64,000 nucleotides of DNA. It comes from Malania oleifera. Its lineage: Eukaryota; Streptophyta; Magnoliopsida; Santalales; Ximeniaceae. Both the position numbers and the translations under genes were made by a program. The stretch lies in the NCBI RefSeq assembly GCF_029873635.1, contig NC_080423.1:96250953-96314952 (forward strand). The letters run 5' to 3'. The notes beneath the pieces were generated by a model that was not told the origin of the DNA, ran no database searches, and saw only the letters and a list, made by a program, of their open reading frames with translations. Below are positions 1 to 11,704 of this stretch, piece by piece. Numbering within the stretch: position 1 is the stretch's first letter; the number at the start of each line of letters is the position of its first letter.

Positions 1-132
1 CACTCCTATCTAATCCTAGTAAGGAAAGCTCGGGTATAAAGCGTGAAAGTGTGTGAATTTAAATTTAACCTAATCCCGCTATCCCCACATTTATTCACAT
101 GCTATAAACAATATGGAAACAAAATATCTACC

Positions 133-178
<46 letters not shown>

Positions 179-562
179 AAGATAAGGAAACACAATATAT
201 GCAATTAATATGTTTATTCACAAAAAATTTGGAAACAAAAGAATAAGGAAACAAAATATTTACGATTAGTATATAAAATATCTATAATTAATATGCTTTA
301 TTTAGAATATCTACCATTAATATGCTTCATTCAGAATATCTACAATTAATATTCAAAAAATTAGGAAACAGAATATTTTTAATTAATTAAGGTTATTTAC
401 AAATTATGGAAGTAAGATATCTACAATTAATCAAAGTTATTTACAAATTACAATATCCACAAAATAAGGAGTAATTAAAAGTTTTATTAAATTTGAACTT
501 GGGATAATTTCTAATTAATTAATGGCTCGACTCTCTAAAGATCCCCAGCGGAGTCGCCAAGC
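1..562 (-). mobile_element. Leader and primer-binding site of a Tat/Ogre-like LTR retrotransposon (partial)
   Basis: Read on the minus strand, this stretch directly follows the LTR that ends at 563. It begins with a sequence fitting a primer-binding site for a tRNA-Arg, TGGCGACTCCGCTGGGGAT (complement of 541-559), two to three bases after the LTR end. This site fixes the orientation of the whole family in the window. The rest is AT-rich untranslated leader with no coding frame. It resembles 61680-62011, the leader of another family member. The element's gag-pol would lie to the left, outside the window. The tRNA assignment is from memory of Ogre elements; the position of the site is seen directly. 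Confidence 0.65.
138..174. repeat. (TA)n microsatellite
   Basis: An uninterrupted run of alternating T and A inside the retroelement leader. The 67-codon open frame across it is a by-product of the repeat. Confidence 0.95.
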
Positions 563-1084
563 TGTCGCGACGTCCCGAGCGCGCGTGTGCCCCGGGCGGC
601 GAAATTAGAAATCATTTTAATATTTTAATGGAAAAACATGGATATCGGAGTCGCCACTAACCTTTAGTGCGGTTAGAACACATGATTACTACCCCGTTAG
701 GGGTAGAATCGGTCTACATTACCAGAGTTGGGGTCGGGAGTTCGGTTACGTGAGGGGAAGGTACGAGCACCCCCTACGCGCCCGTTCTTACGAACGGTAC
801 CTAATTAATTTGAAATTATCCCTTAGTTAATCTAATAATTCTTTAAATTACTCTTTTTTATGAATTTATAAATACATAGAGAAAATAAATAAATAAATAT
901 ATACATATATTCCCTCAGAGTTTAAGGTCCGTGAAGCCCGAAGGCTCATACCCCTGCATTTAAATCATAGGGATAAAATCAAAAATAATTTACAAAAATA
1001 TACTCCCAAAATTATTTCAAATCTTATAGGGTTTTTTTCTAAGTATAAAACTACTAGCTTGGGAGGTTTTTGAAATAACAAATA

Positions 1085-1115
<31 letters not shown>

Positions 1116-3145
1116 GAAAATAGTGAAAGCCAAGTCAAAAATGTTTTTAGAATTTTCTCTTAGTTTTCTATTTTTTTTTCTTTACTTTTCTGTATATCAC
1201 AAAAATTTCAAATAGCTAATAACAAAAAATAATATACTACTTAAAATATAAATCAAAACCCGTAAATATTATATATCATAATAGTCAAATTTTCAATGAT
1301 AAGACCCCAAGTATTAATAATCAAACCCTAATGATATACTCTAGAATGGAAATAATCAAACCCTAAAAATTATGTACTTTTTGTAAACATGTAAAGAGAT
1401 AGAATGAGATTATGGACAATAATTCACATCATGGATCTATTATAAAATATACACAAACTCTAAAATATTAATATACCTTAATATGGAAATGCTGTACATA
1501 AATATGGAAACTAAATCAAATTCTTCTAAGTCATATAAAAGTCAAAGAAGTAATATACATTTTATGAAAACCCTTAAGATCAATATTCAATGGTATGGAA
1601 TCCCTAAAATTAGTACACAATAACAATATAGAGACGGATAAAACACCACTCCAAACCCTAATGACGTAAAATAGTCAAAACCCTAACATAAAACAATAAC
1701 CAAAATCTTAAATGATAATATCGTGAAAATAATGTAAATAATCAAGAATCATGAACATACATAAATATTACAATCCTAAATAATGAACAATAATACACAA
1801 AATCCTTAAATATCCCATAAACAATAATCATGATAAATATCCTAAATACATCAAAAAGCCTAAATAATGTCTAGACAATAAAACAAACACCCTAAATAAT
1901 ATGTAACAATAAAAATGATTACAAAAAAAAAAATACAACGATAATATAAGTACTTTAAACAAATATAGAACAATATCATATATGTAGTGAAAATCTGAAC
2001 TTTAACCAATTTCTATAATCAAAACTTTACAATAAAAAAAATATGAACACAAATATTAACCACATGAACAAATATTATTACAGGAAAATAAAAATATTTA
2101 TTATTTAAAATGCATAAAAAAAAACAAAAAGAATTTAAACATGCATGAATATTATGACCTTAAAATTCCTCCGCAAAAAAAAAAAATAATAAAATAAAAT
2201 AAAACATCCTACAATAATGAGAGCAAACCGGTTAATATTTACAATAATAAAAAAAACAAGATGGTGTTTCAGTGTGTGTGTTTGTGGGTGTTCAGTGTAT
2301 GTGTGTGTGTGTTATGTGTACGTGAGAGACAGGAGGCAGGGGGAGACTCACCGGGGGCTTACCACTGGGGTACCACCGGGAGACGCCGACGGCGACGGGA
2401 GCGAGGGATGGCGACGGTGGCGGGGGTGAGTGGGCTACTGGGTGGTTGCTCCTGCGGGGACGGCCAAAGGAAACAGTGGCAGTGCGGTGTCCCTGGAGGT
2501 TGCAGGGAATGCCGATGGTGGGAGGTTTCGCCGCCGGAACTCGCCGCTTGAGTCGCTGCTGCTGGGGGTCTTGCTGGAGGGACCAGTGGCCGGAGCTGGG
2601 CTGTGACAGTGTTCGGGGTTGTAGAGTAGGGAGCGGCGGCGGCAACTGCTGCAGCGGTGCTCGGATCTTCGGGTGGCCGTGTGGCCCGCCGGTGTGGAGG
2701 GTGGCTCGCGGCAGTGCAACAAGAGACAGACTGAAGGGCCGTTTGGGTAAGGGACTGAGAGTGAGGGTGAGGTTGAAACTGAGAGTGAGGGAGAGGCTAG
2801 GCTGGAAGGAGATAGAGTGGTGATGGCAGAGGGTCTCGGCTGGTTCAGTCAGGAACAAGGAGGCTGTGGAGGATGGAGAGAGAGTGGTGATGTGGTTAGA
2901 GGTGGTCTGGTGTTGCAGCGATTGCAGAGGATGGCCGGAGTGGAGGTTGCTGGAAGAAGAAAAATTTCATTTGGCTCTCTACGTGATGCTGTGTAGCGCC
3001 CCCCCCTTTGAGAAGCCAAAAGAGACCCTTTATAAAAAAAAAAATTTAGAAACCCTACTTCTCTTTTCCTTTTTTGGTTTTTTTGTATTTTATGGTATTT
3101 TTCTTTTTTTGGAAATAATATATACTACTATTATGGTAATAAGGA

Positions 3146-3198
<53 letters not shown>

Positions 3199-3324
3199 GA
3201 AGGTAAAAATAATAATAATAATAATAGTAATAACAAAGATAAATAAATAAATAAAATAATAATAATAATAGTAATAATAAAGGTAAAAATACTAATAATA
3301 ATGTCAATAATAATGAAAATAATA

Positions 3325-3363
<39 letters not shown>

Positions 3364-3756
3364 CAATATAAATAGAAATAAAAATAAAAGTAATAATAAT
3401 AATACTAATGAAAAATAATAATAATAAAAATAATAATAAATAAAATAATAGTAATAATAGTAATAAAAATGCTAATAATAATGATAATAAAAATTAAAAA
3501 TAATAATGAAAATAATAAATAATAATAATAATAAAATAGACGTAAAAAAAAATAAAGATAAAAGTAATATTAATAATACTAATGAAAAATAATAATAATA
3601 ATAAAAATAATAATAATAATAAGATTAGTGAAAATTAATAATAATAATAATAATAAGAATAAATAAAATAATAATAATAATAATAATAAAATAAAAATAA
3701 TAATAATAATAATAGTAATACATATATTAGGCCTGGGTAAAAATGGGGTGTCTACA
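563..3756 (-). mobile_element. 5' LTR of a Tat/Ogre-like retrotransposon (3.19 kb)
   Basis: On the minus strand the LTR starts TGTAGACACCCC (at 3756) and ends CGTCGCGACA (at 563), so it has TG...CA ends. The same ends occur at 45002-47978 and 52747-56259. Near its start it holds a long AAT/TTA microsatellite. A TATA-like TTTATAAAGGG on the minus strand near 3030 is followed by a GC-rich, pyrimidine-rich block (about 2200-2990) that looks like a transcribed leader. Open frames in that GC-rich block occur on both strands and are not convincing genes. The flank at 3757 is CACTA subterminal repeat, so this element inserted into a CACTA transposon. Confidence 0.75.
3141..3720. repeat. (AAT)n microsatellite tract in LTR
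   Basis: About 580 bp of AAT trinucleotides with scattered interruptions, near the 5' end of the LTR when read on its own (minus) strand. The same location in the related LTRs at 47757-47948 and 52800-53535 holds equivalent tracts of different length, so the tract is a family hallmark. Confidence 0.9.
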
Positions 3757-4290
3757 AGTATTAGTGACGGTTTGGGAGAACCATCACTAATAATGGGGTA
3801 TTATTGACGATTTTGAAACCGTCACTACTAGTGTTTTTATTTAAAAAATATATTAAAAAAATTTGTTAAAAGCATTAGTGACGGTTTGAGAGATCCGTCA
3901 CTAATAATAGGATATTAGTGACGGTTTTGAAACTGTCACCACTAATTTTTTTTATTTAAAAAATATATTAAAAAAAATTATTTAAGAACATTAGTGACGG
4001 ATTGGGAGATCCGTCACTAATAATAGTGTATTAGTGATGGTTTTGAAACCGTTATTACTAGTGTTTTTATTTAAAAAATATTAAATAAAATCAGTTAAGG
4101 GTATTAGGGATGGATTGGGAGGCCCGTCACTAATAATAGGGTATTAGAGACGGTTTTGAAATCATCACTAATAGTTTTTTATTTAAAAAAATAAAAAAAA
4201 AATTAGTGAGGGGTATTAGTGACGGATTAGGAGACTCGTCACTAATAATAGGGTATTAGTGACGGTTTTGAAACTGTCACTGATACTCGA
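3757..4290. repeat. CACTA subterminal repeat array (left part)
   Basis: Repeated units of TTAGTGACGGTTTTGAAAC followed by the complement CCGTCACTAATA, four or more times, separated by AT-rich TTTATTTAAAAAATAT stretches. Such arrays are typical of the transposase-binding subterminal region of plant CACTA (En/Spm) elements. The outer left terminus is not in the window because the LTR element at 1-3756 interrupts the array. Confidence 0.75.
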
Positions 4291-4851
4291 AATCTTAAAT
4301 TCCCACACTTTTCCCAAATTTTATTTTGCTTCTCCGGAGTCCTCCCTCCTTCTCCCTCCTATGGTCTTTTTTTTTCCCAAATTTCTTTTGCTCTCTCCCT
4401 CACCCGCTCTCTCCCGCAAACCACTCACCCGGGCCCTCCGCTTCTCTCTCGGTGGTAGCTCTGCCACCAGCTCGGAGGTCCTTCCGCTTTCCACCTCCAC
4501 ACCAACAAGGGGTTTAGGGTTCAGACCTCGCCCCTCCCTCTCAATGTTCTTTGCTTGCGCGATTACGACGGTAACCACGACGTAACAATATTATCCGATG
4601 CCCCCCTGCTGTTTACGATCTTCCTCCCGCGCTGAGCCGTTGCTTCGCTCGATCATCGCACGCCCGATGATACCCTCTCCAATCGCCACCGTCCATTGAT
4701 TGGACTTTCCATGACGACCCTCATCTCAATCCGCGACGCCGTCTCGGCCGACGATAACCACGACGCTATGTACTCTCAGGCGAAGGAGAAGGCCGCCAAC
4801 AGAGGCACTTATGTTTGTCGGTCACCTCTTCTCCTTCGCCGGTTCCGTTAA
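4291..4851 (+). other. GC-rich captured sequence inside CACTA, function unknown
   Basis: This block is clearly richer in G and C than its surroundings and has long CT-rich runs, like a plant 5' untranslated region or first exon. A frame of 108 codons (4259-4585) begins in the CACTA repeats and has no recognisable domain. The block leads straight into the putative exon at 4852. I infer that it was acquired from a host gene with that exon, but I cannot name the donor. Confidence 0.4.
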
Positions 4852-4982
4852 ATGGTCACTGCATCCAAAGCGAAGCTTTTTCTAGGTATGTGTGCTCTTT
4901 GCGTCCTCGTTCTACTCATTTCCAAAATCAGTTCCTTTATGGGTTGGAACCCCCCTGATCCTTCCTCTGTCTCTTCTTCTAG
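4852..4982 (+). pseudogene. Captured first exon with predicted signal anchor, donor gene unknown
   Basis: An ATG at 4852 opens a 43-codon frame ending at a good splice donor (TCTAG then GTAAATG at 4983). The predicted peptide has a short basic N-terminus followed by a hydrophobic stretch of about 18 residues (FLGMCALCVLVLLIS), then a polar, proline- and serine-rich end. That is the layout of a type II signal anchor, as in Golgi glycosyltransferases, but also of a signal peptide. No downstream exon that continues it was found, so it looks like a gene fragment carried by the CACTA element. The identity is not recognised. Confidence 0.4.
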
Positions 4983-7068
4983 GTAAATGTTTTACTTTTA
5001 TTTTGTTTATGTTTTTAATTTAAGCTTAAATTTTGTTTGATTTTATGGTTGATTTTATGTGGGTCTTGTAAATTTATGTATTGGGTATTTTGGGTCGTTA
5101 CGTTTGCAGTGCTTTCATAGTGTTTTGATTTTATGTTTGATAATCAGTTCCTTTGATTATCTGTACTATTAATTTCCTGTCATGCCTGGTTCTTTGGGGA
5201 CAAATTGTTTTCTTAGACTAATATTAGATGGGATTGTGACTTTTGAGACTATTCCTAAAGTTGATCTTTCAAATATCATAAGCTATATAATCCTAGTAAC
5301 TCATGCTTCCATGTTTTAATGGTTAGTGCTGTTGAAAAGAAATTAAAATGACAGGAAAATAACAATGTCATAGTTGGAAAATGGAGCTAGGAGAGACATT
5401 GACTATGTGATCTTTAAGAGGATTTGCACCCCCCCCCCCCCCATATGTGAGACTGGTGCAGAAGGCTGCCTCCAAGATACAATGAGAAGCTCTACTGTCT
5501 CTCTCAACACCTGCACAACCTTGGTTTGAAACTTTTAATTTTTGGGCAAATGGTTTGGTTTCAATTCTACCCATTCAATAACCATGATTAACCAAAACAA
5601 ATTTATATATTATAAATATGTATTTATTATATATCATATATTTAATAATTTGAATAAATAATTGTTTTCAACAATTTATAATTTGGTGTTCTTACTTATT
5701 TTAGGTTATTTTCCAACAATTAGAATTTAGATTTTGGATTTCATTTATATTTAATTCATGGGGGAATATTTTTAAGCTTAAAAAAAAAAAAAAATCTTTT
5801 TCATGGACTTAATGGTGTAAGGTAAACATCTTTTATATTTATTTAATTTAATGTTCATGTACTTGTGAATTAATTAGGATATTATTATTGATGATTAGCT
5901 TGTTATAAGAAATTTTGCAATTGATTTTTGAGCCAATTCCCTAAAATCATCCATAGTTGTGAGCATGAAAAAAAATATTTTTTTTTTCTGTTTTAAAATT
6001 TCAAATTAATGGATGTATGTTATGATAATTTTTTAGCAACTAACCAAATTTTTATAACGATTTTGAGAGAGATGGACTGAATATAAGTTTAGAAGCTCTT
6101 GGTTGTGAGCAGTCTCATATGTTTTGTTTCCAAAAAAAAAATTTTGAGCGCTTTTATTGATGAAGAACGGGTTGTAGTCAAGTGATAATATTTTATAAAA
6201 ATTGAAGTTGTAGTTCTAACATTATCCTCCATATCGCATGTATAACGTGATTTTTGTGTTTTGCCCAATTCACTTATTATGATCAAAATTTAAATTTTGT
6301 AGAGTTTTGTGAAAGTAAAATTTCTAGATAATTGTTAATATATTTATTCTAAGAGTATCGATATCATTTATAATATAAATAATTGTTATTGGATTATGAT
6401 AATCTTCTTTTAATGAAGTTATCACGAACAATGAATAATCCGTAAAGTAACTTATGTAGTCTGACAATTTCAACTATTATCGTGATTTAATGAGACAAAA
6501 AGTAAAGGACTATCAAGTGGATATATAGTTTTAAGTGTTACAATACTTTAATAAGCATATTTATTAACGACATTTAAGATAAAGAAAAATAATGGTTAGA
6601 AAAGGAGTTCGTTGTTAAATTTTGTAGCTCATAACTAAGCTTAGGGACATTTCCTTTATAGAGGTCAAACTTCGGGCACCCTAAAATAATATTATTTATT
6701 ATTTATTATTTATATTTTATTTTTTTTGAGATGAATGAGGTTTAGGCAAAGCTTTTTTAAACCGGTTTCTAAAATAGTTGTCCAAAAAATAAGCCCTACT
6801 TATTAATAAGTGTGAGAAATTGTCTAACTAAAGGGTTGATTCCTTGTACATAGATGAACTAATCCATGCTAGGGTTTACAAATATGCAAACTAATGCATA
6901 AATAGGCTACCTACAACATAGTTCTTGCATTTATTATATTAATTTTTTTTTCTTGTTATCCTAAAAGGGATATCCTGATTATGACTTGAGACTTCGAACT
7001 TTCATGTTAAAGGTCTTAACTAATAATATGAATATTTTGTTATTTACTATAAATGTTTGATTTGCTAG
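4983..7068. other. AT-rich non-coding interior of the CACTA element
   Basis: About 2.1 kb of T-rich sequence resembling intron DNA, with a run of 13 C at 5421-5433 and many short A/T homopolymers. No coding frame with recognisable content is present on either strand; the two short minus-strand frames near 5400 and 6100 show no motif. Confidence 0.6.
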
Positions 7069-7132
7069 CATGCTGCATATCTTGTTCTGGATGCTTCCGC
7101 TTTATTCTTTGGAGTTTATGATGGACATGGAG
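7069..7132 (+). pseudogene. Captured PP2C protein phosphatase exon
   Basis: A 64-bp exon bounded by an acceptor (TTTGCTAG before 7069) and a donor (GGAG then GTAAG at 7133). It encodes HAAYLVLD followed by FFGVYDGHGG. The DGHGG motif, with its metal-binding Asp and Gly, is the signature of plant type 2C protein phosphatases, and HAAY a few residues upstream matches the usual position in that family. No neighbouring PP2C exon is seen, so this is a fragment rather than a gene. It lies between two CACTA subterminal arrays, which fits transduplication by a Pack-CACTA-type element. The phosphatase would be non-functional in this form. Confidence 0.75.
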
Positions 7133-7168
7133 GTAAGAATCGGGAGGTTCAGGTACTCTTATAGTGGG

Positions 7169-7573
7169 GTGGATGGTGGTGGCTGCATCAATGATTCTTT
7201 ATCTAGTTTACCTGGAGTTTCTTTTCAAAATTGATTTGAAATACGATAAGCCTACCCATGTAGACAAAATGAATTTTAGCCTTTCATCTGATAGGTTGTC
7301 TCTTATAGTTAACGTATGATTTAAATATTAATTTTATTTCTCTTGAATCTTGATGCCCTTCTTGTGGTCATTGCATCCACTTGCCTTATCGAGATTTAGG
7401 ATAAATAAAATTAATATTTAAATCATACCTTAACTACAAGAGGCAACCTATCAGATGAAAGACTAAAATTCATTTTGTCTACATGGGCAGGCTTATCGCA
7501 TTTCAAATCAATTTTGAAAAGAAACTCTGGGTAAACTAGATAAAGAATCGTTGATGCAGCCACCACCATCCAC
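7169..7573. repeat. Inverted repeat with 171-bp arms and 63-bp loop
   Basis: The left arm (7169-7339) begins GTGGATGGTGGTGGCTGCATC and its near-exact complement ends the right arm (7403-7573). The arms contain only a few mismatches. A transcript across this region would fold into a long hairpin. The arms share no terminal signature with the CACTA repeats. It could be an inverted duplication of captured gene sequence or a foldback element. Confidence 0.85.
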
Positions 7574-7808
7574 AGCCTTGTCGTCTTTCTTTGTCATCCG
7601 AGATCTCATTGTCCTTCATCACCCTCCATGGCCTTGTCCGTTTGCTCCATCACCATCAGGGTCGAGGATTCTGAAGTTGGGCCCTAGATTACAGATTGAG
7701 CCTTATTGTTCGAGAACTTCACCCTCGAGGATGACGCTGCAGCAAGCCATAGCTGCCCATGCTGCCATGGTCTCTTACTGTCGAAGCTCGCATCACCATC
7801 ACTACTGA
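7574..7808 (+). other. Captured coding-like fragment, unknown
   Basis: A 233-bp stretch of coding-like composition follows the inverted repeat and ends at TGA (7806-7808). The frame is open from 7551 but shows no motif I recognise; the end is serine- and histidine-rich. It is probably another fragment of a captured host gene. An accidental frame cannot be excluded. Confidence 0.3.
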
Positions 7809-7809
7809 T

Positions 7810-8040
7810 TGTCCAATTTAAATTTGAATTTATATAATATATTTGTATTTGAATTTGAATTTGTATAATATATTTGGATTTTTATTTAAATTTGAATTTG
7901 AATTTTGAATTTGTATAATGTATTTATATTTAAATTTGAATTTGTATAATATATTTGTATTTGAATTTGAATTTGAATTTGTATAATATATTTGTATTTT
8001 AATTTAAATTTGAATTTGAGTTTTGAATAATTTATGAATT
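7810..8040. repeat. AT-rich direct repeats (GAATTTGTATAATATATTTG)
   Basis: At least five imperfect direct copies of a unit around GAATTTGTATAATATATTTG at irregular spacing of about 33-50 bp. A related block occurs at 10455-10620, in the same position relative to the second CACTA terminus. Confidence 0.8.
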
Positions 8041-8129
8041 TTTTAGCAATTATGGTTTAATGTTACGTATACGAAAATGTAATTACAGATTTTTACAGAA
8101 ATTAATAATTGAAAAAAAATTAATTTAAA

Positions 8130-8576
8130 ATTATCAGTGACAATTTTAAAACCGTCACTACTAACTGTTCAATTTAAGTATTAGTGAAGGTTTCAAAACC
8201 GTCACTAATAATTGCTTTTTTTTTTTTTTAAAGAGTTTTAGTGAAGGTTTTCAAACCGTCACTAATAATATAGTATTAGTGACGGTTTGAAGACCGTCAC
8301 TAATAGTTGCCTGTGAGCGATAGTGACGATTTTCAAACCGTCACTAATAATAGAGCATTAGTGACGAATTTAAAATTGTCACTAATATTATGGCTTTAGT
8401 GACGATTTTTGATCAAGTCAGTGTAGAATTTATAGTGATGGACTTAGGTTTTTTAGTGACGGTTTTAATTAGTCACTAATACTCTATTATTAGTGACGAT
8501 TTGAAAATAAGTATTAGTAACGGCAGATATAGCGACTAGTTCAAAACCATCACTAATAACCTTATTTTTTGTAGTG
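8130..8576. mobile_element. CACTA right subterminal array and terminus (first)
   Basis: An array of TTAGTGACGG units in both orientations ends in CCTTATTTTTTGTAGTG, whose complement CACTACAAAAAATAAGG is a CACTA-type terminal inverted repeat. The terminus is at 8576. The three bases after it are AAT; the matching left end is not visible, so the duplication could not be checked. Confidence 0.75.
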
Positions 8577-10440
8577 AATGATATATCTATTTCTCTGTCT
8601 GTTTGAGTCCTTCCACCATTGTAGCAGCGAAAAGCCCTCTTTTCTCCCTCCCGCACTAGGAAGCCCTCCTTTCTCCCATCACGGGCTTTGCAACTGCAAG
8701 AAGCCCTTTTCTCGCTCTTGTCGTAGGCTTTGTAGCAGCATGAGGTTCTCCACTTTCCTAGCCCCCCAAAACACCTAAAGGAGACTTTGCAGCAGCTGTG
8801 AATATATTCATACGAATTTTGAAATTTGAGAACGTTTTCATATATATATTTTTTAATTAATTAACAAATCTATGTCGCCAGTTTGGGGATTTTGATTTTG
8901 ATTCCTCATTGGTCTGGGATGCTATTGACTAAGGAGGCTTTGCAGCTACAATGAGCATTTTAAGATGATATTTGAAATTTGTGAATGATTTTAACTGATT
9001 TTTTTTTTTTTGAAAATGGTTACCAAATCTGGGTTGCCACTTTAGGAATTATAATTATGATTCCTCATTGGTCTGGGATGCCGTTGACCCATGTATTGGA
9101 CCAATCAATATGTGCAATCTGATTTTGCAGACTCGAGGGGCAGTGACCTAGACAACTATGGTTTGGCCCCTTATGAAAAAGGAGGAAGAAAAAGCAAATT
9201 CTGAATGTTTGGTTAAAATGTAGTTGTGTGAAAATATTTAAATTTTAAAATGACAATTGGATATCCATATTTTAGGATAACTTTATGGGATTACTTAGGC
9301 AATAGGAAGTCTATTTGTATTTGTGTGCTTATATTTATGTACATGTGCATGTGCATGTTCTTAGACCCTGTGTATGTGATCCAAATTTATTGGTCAATTT
9401 ATTTTATATTATTTTCAAGTTTTTTAATGAAAGATCTTTTCACTAGTCTAATATTTATCAAGATTTTAGGCTTTGGCTATCCATTTTTAATAAAATCATG
9501 TCTCCTTTGTCTTTGTTCTTTATACCCATTTTTCTCCAACTAAATTAAGCTTTATTTCTCGTAATATGTTTAGTATTTTGGCTACTAAATTTTTATACAT
9601 TTAGTTGTCTGTTTGTGCCATGTGGACTGCTAATAATTATGTTGGATTTTTGGTTGAAATATGTTTTTTACTTGAATTTGTGAATTTTCCTCCTTTTAGA
9701 CTACTAGTATTCATCCGAATGAATAAATCTTTTTTATGGATGGTATTATGTTATATGAATTGTAGATTGAACTATTGGAATACATGCTTGTGTTGAACGC
9801 GAACTGCATGGCTGATGCAGTATATTGTGAATTGTATGCTAGTAGTAGATTTAGGTTGTTGCATGCTTGAAATGATTTATTTGTTGAAAACAATTAGGTT
9901 TCAGGTATAGGTTGTATTGGAAAATGTCCAATTTACAGATGACATGCTGTTGAAATTTTATTAAAATTTTTTCAAAATAAAACCATGTACAAAAATAATT
10001 ATAATAAAATGAATGTTAAAATATTTGTGAAAAGATAAGTGAAAGTTAAACGAATATTAAGCTTCATCCTTTATGTGAACAACATTGCAGATTACTATCT
10101 ATATTGCACCGAATGACTAAATCTTTTTGCGAACTCATCAATAATTCCTCCGATGTACATTTCCCATAATCGCACTTAAATTATTATACTTCTCTCGAGT
10201 TTTTTTTTTCTAGTTTTTTATTTCGTATTAGTTTTTGAATGTTCGATTATTTTGCTATCAAATAATTGATATTTATGGTACGTATACATATATTTTCAAA
10301 AATCGTATACTAATTTTTTTTTGAAATTCTTAATTTGTAGGGTTTGTAACTATCATAGCATCAGCATGATGTCATGCACTACAGTCGGATGAAGGTTTTG
10401 ATTATTTTTTTTGTATATTTTTTTGTTATCTAAAGAGATG
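8577..10440. other. Spacer between two CACTA termini, with a ~160-bp tandem duplication
   Basis: No recognisable gene. Between about 8780 and 9100 two copies of a unit of about 160 bp are in tandem, each ending in GATTCCTCATTGGTCTGGGA (about 8900 and 9060). The remainder is T-rich, with short frames lacking motifs. Because both flanks carry CACTA ends, this may be interior sequence of an outer CACTA element. Confidence 0.5.
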
Positions 10441-11045
10441 GGATTTCTGTATTTTAACTTGAATTTGTATAATGTATTTGTATTTGAATTTGAATTTTAA
10501 ATTTTTTTGTATTTTTGTTTGTTATCTGAACAGATAGAATTTCTGTATTTTAATTGAATTTGTATAATGTATTTGTATTTGTATTTACTTTTGAATTATA
10601 ATTTTGAATAATTTATGAATTTTGTAGTAATTATGGTTTAATATTATGTATGCAAAAATGTAATTACAGATTTTTACAGGAATAAATGATTAAAAAAATT
10701 ATTAATTCTAAATTATTAGTGACAGTTTTAAAACTGTCACTAATAATTGTTCATTTTTTAAGTATTAGTGAATGTTTCAAAATTGTCACTAATAGTAGTG
10801 TATTAGTGACGAATTTCAAAATATTAGTAAAGGTTTCAAAATCGTCACTAATAGTAGAGTTTTAGTGACGAATTTCAAAGTATTAGTGACGGTTTTAAAT
10901 TTGTCACTACTAGCATATTATTAGTGATGGTTTTAATTATTAGTGAAGGTTTCAAAACCGTTACTAATAGTATGATATTAGTAACAAATTTCAAAGTATT
11001 AGTGACGGTAATGATCATTCACTAATAACCTTATTTTTTGTAGTG
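10441..11045. mobile_element. CACTA right subterminal array and terminus (second)
   Basis: This repeats the order seen at 7810-8576: AT-rich GAATTTGTATAATGTATTTG repeats, a shared block around ATTATGGTTTAAT, then TTAGTGACGG units and the terminus CCTTATTTTTTGTAGTG ending at 11045. It diverges from the first copy by many substitutions. Confidence 0.75.
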
Positions 11046-11100
11046 TGCATACATCCCCGCATTCTAGCATCATAAGTAGCAACATGCATACATCACATAA

Positions 11101-11704
11101 GATTTTGAATGAGTTTCAAATTAAGCATCAGGGAGTTAATATTTTGAATGAGTTTCAAATTACGCATGAGGGAGTTTGCGATAGGCCTAGAAAAATTATT
11201 TCATGGGTTAAACCTCTAGTAGGATGGATAAAACTTAATTGTGATGGGGGTTGTAGGGGCAATCCGGGTACTTCAGGAGATGGAGGAATTATTCGGGATT
11301 GCCATCACATGGTAAAAGTGGCTTTTAAAAGTTATTTTGGTAATGGTATGAATAATAGTGCGGAATTAAAAGTAATCAGGGAAGGAATTCGTTTGTGTAA
11401 ATGTTTACATTATGTTAATGTGATTATTGAAAGTGACTCACGAATTGTAGTTGATTGACTTCGAAAAGGTAGATGTACTTTGTGGTATCTTTGGAAATTT
11501 GGGGAGGAGCTCGTGACAGAGTTAGAAGGAGTGAATGTCATGGTGATGCATCAATATAGGGAAGGCAATAGTGTGGTTGATTTTCTTGCTAAAGAAGGAG
11601 AAATGAAAAACAATGTAATCTACAAAGAACAACATCTTCTACCACGTTATCTGAAAGGTATCCTTCGGATGGATAGGTGGGGTCTTGTTTCCGTTCGTCG
11701 TTAG
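11101..11704 (+). pseudogene. LINE RNase H domain, one internal stop
   Basis: The frame reads through an RNase H fold of the type found at the C-terminus of plant LINE reverse transcriptases. Visible are the first strand with catalytic Asp (LNCDGGCRGNPG), the AEL motif with Glu (SAELKVIREGI), the third acidic site (IIESDSRIVVD) and the C-terminal REGNSVVDFLAKEG motif. A single in-frame TGA at 11456-11458 breaks it, and both halves are in the same frame, so the copy was intact here at insertion or died by one substitution. The N-terminal endonuclease and reverse transcriptase domains are missing through 5' truncation. The start of the insert also holds a short internal duplication (ILNEFQI twice). 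Confidence 0.85.

Noticed and set aside
2292-2858. 188-codon minus-strand frame and overlapping plus-strand frames in the GC-rich block
   Set aside because: Several frames are open on both strands because of GC-rich low-complexity sequence within an LTR; no domain is recognised.
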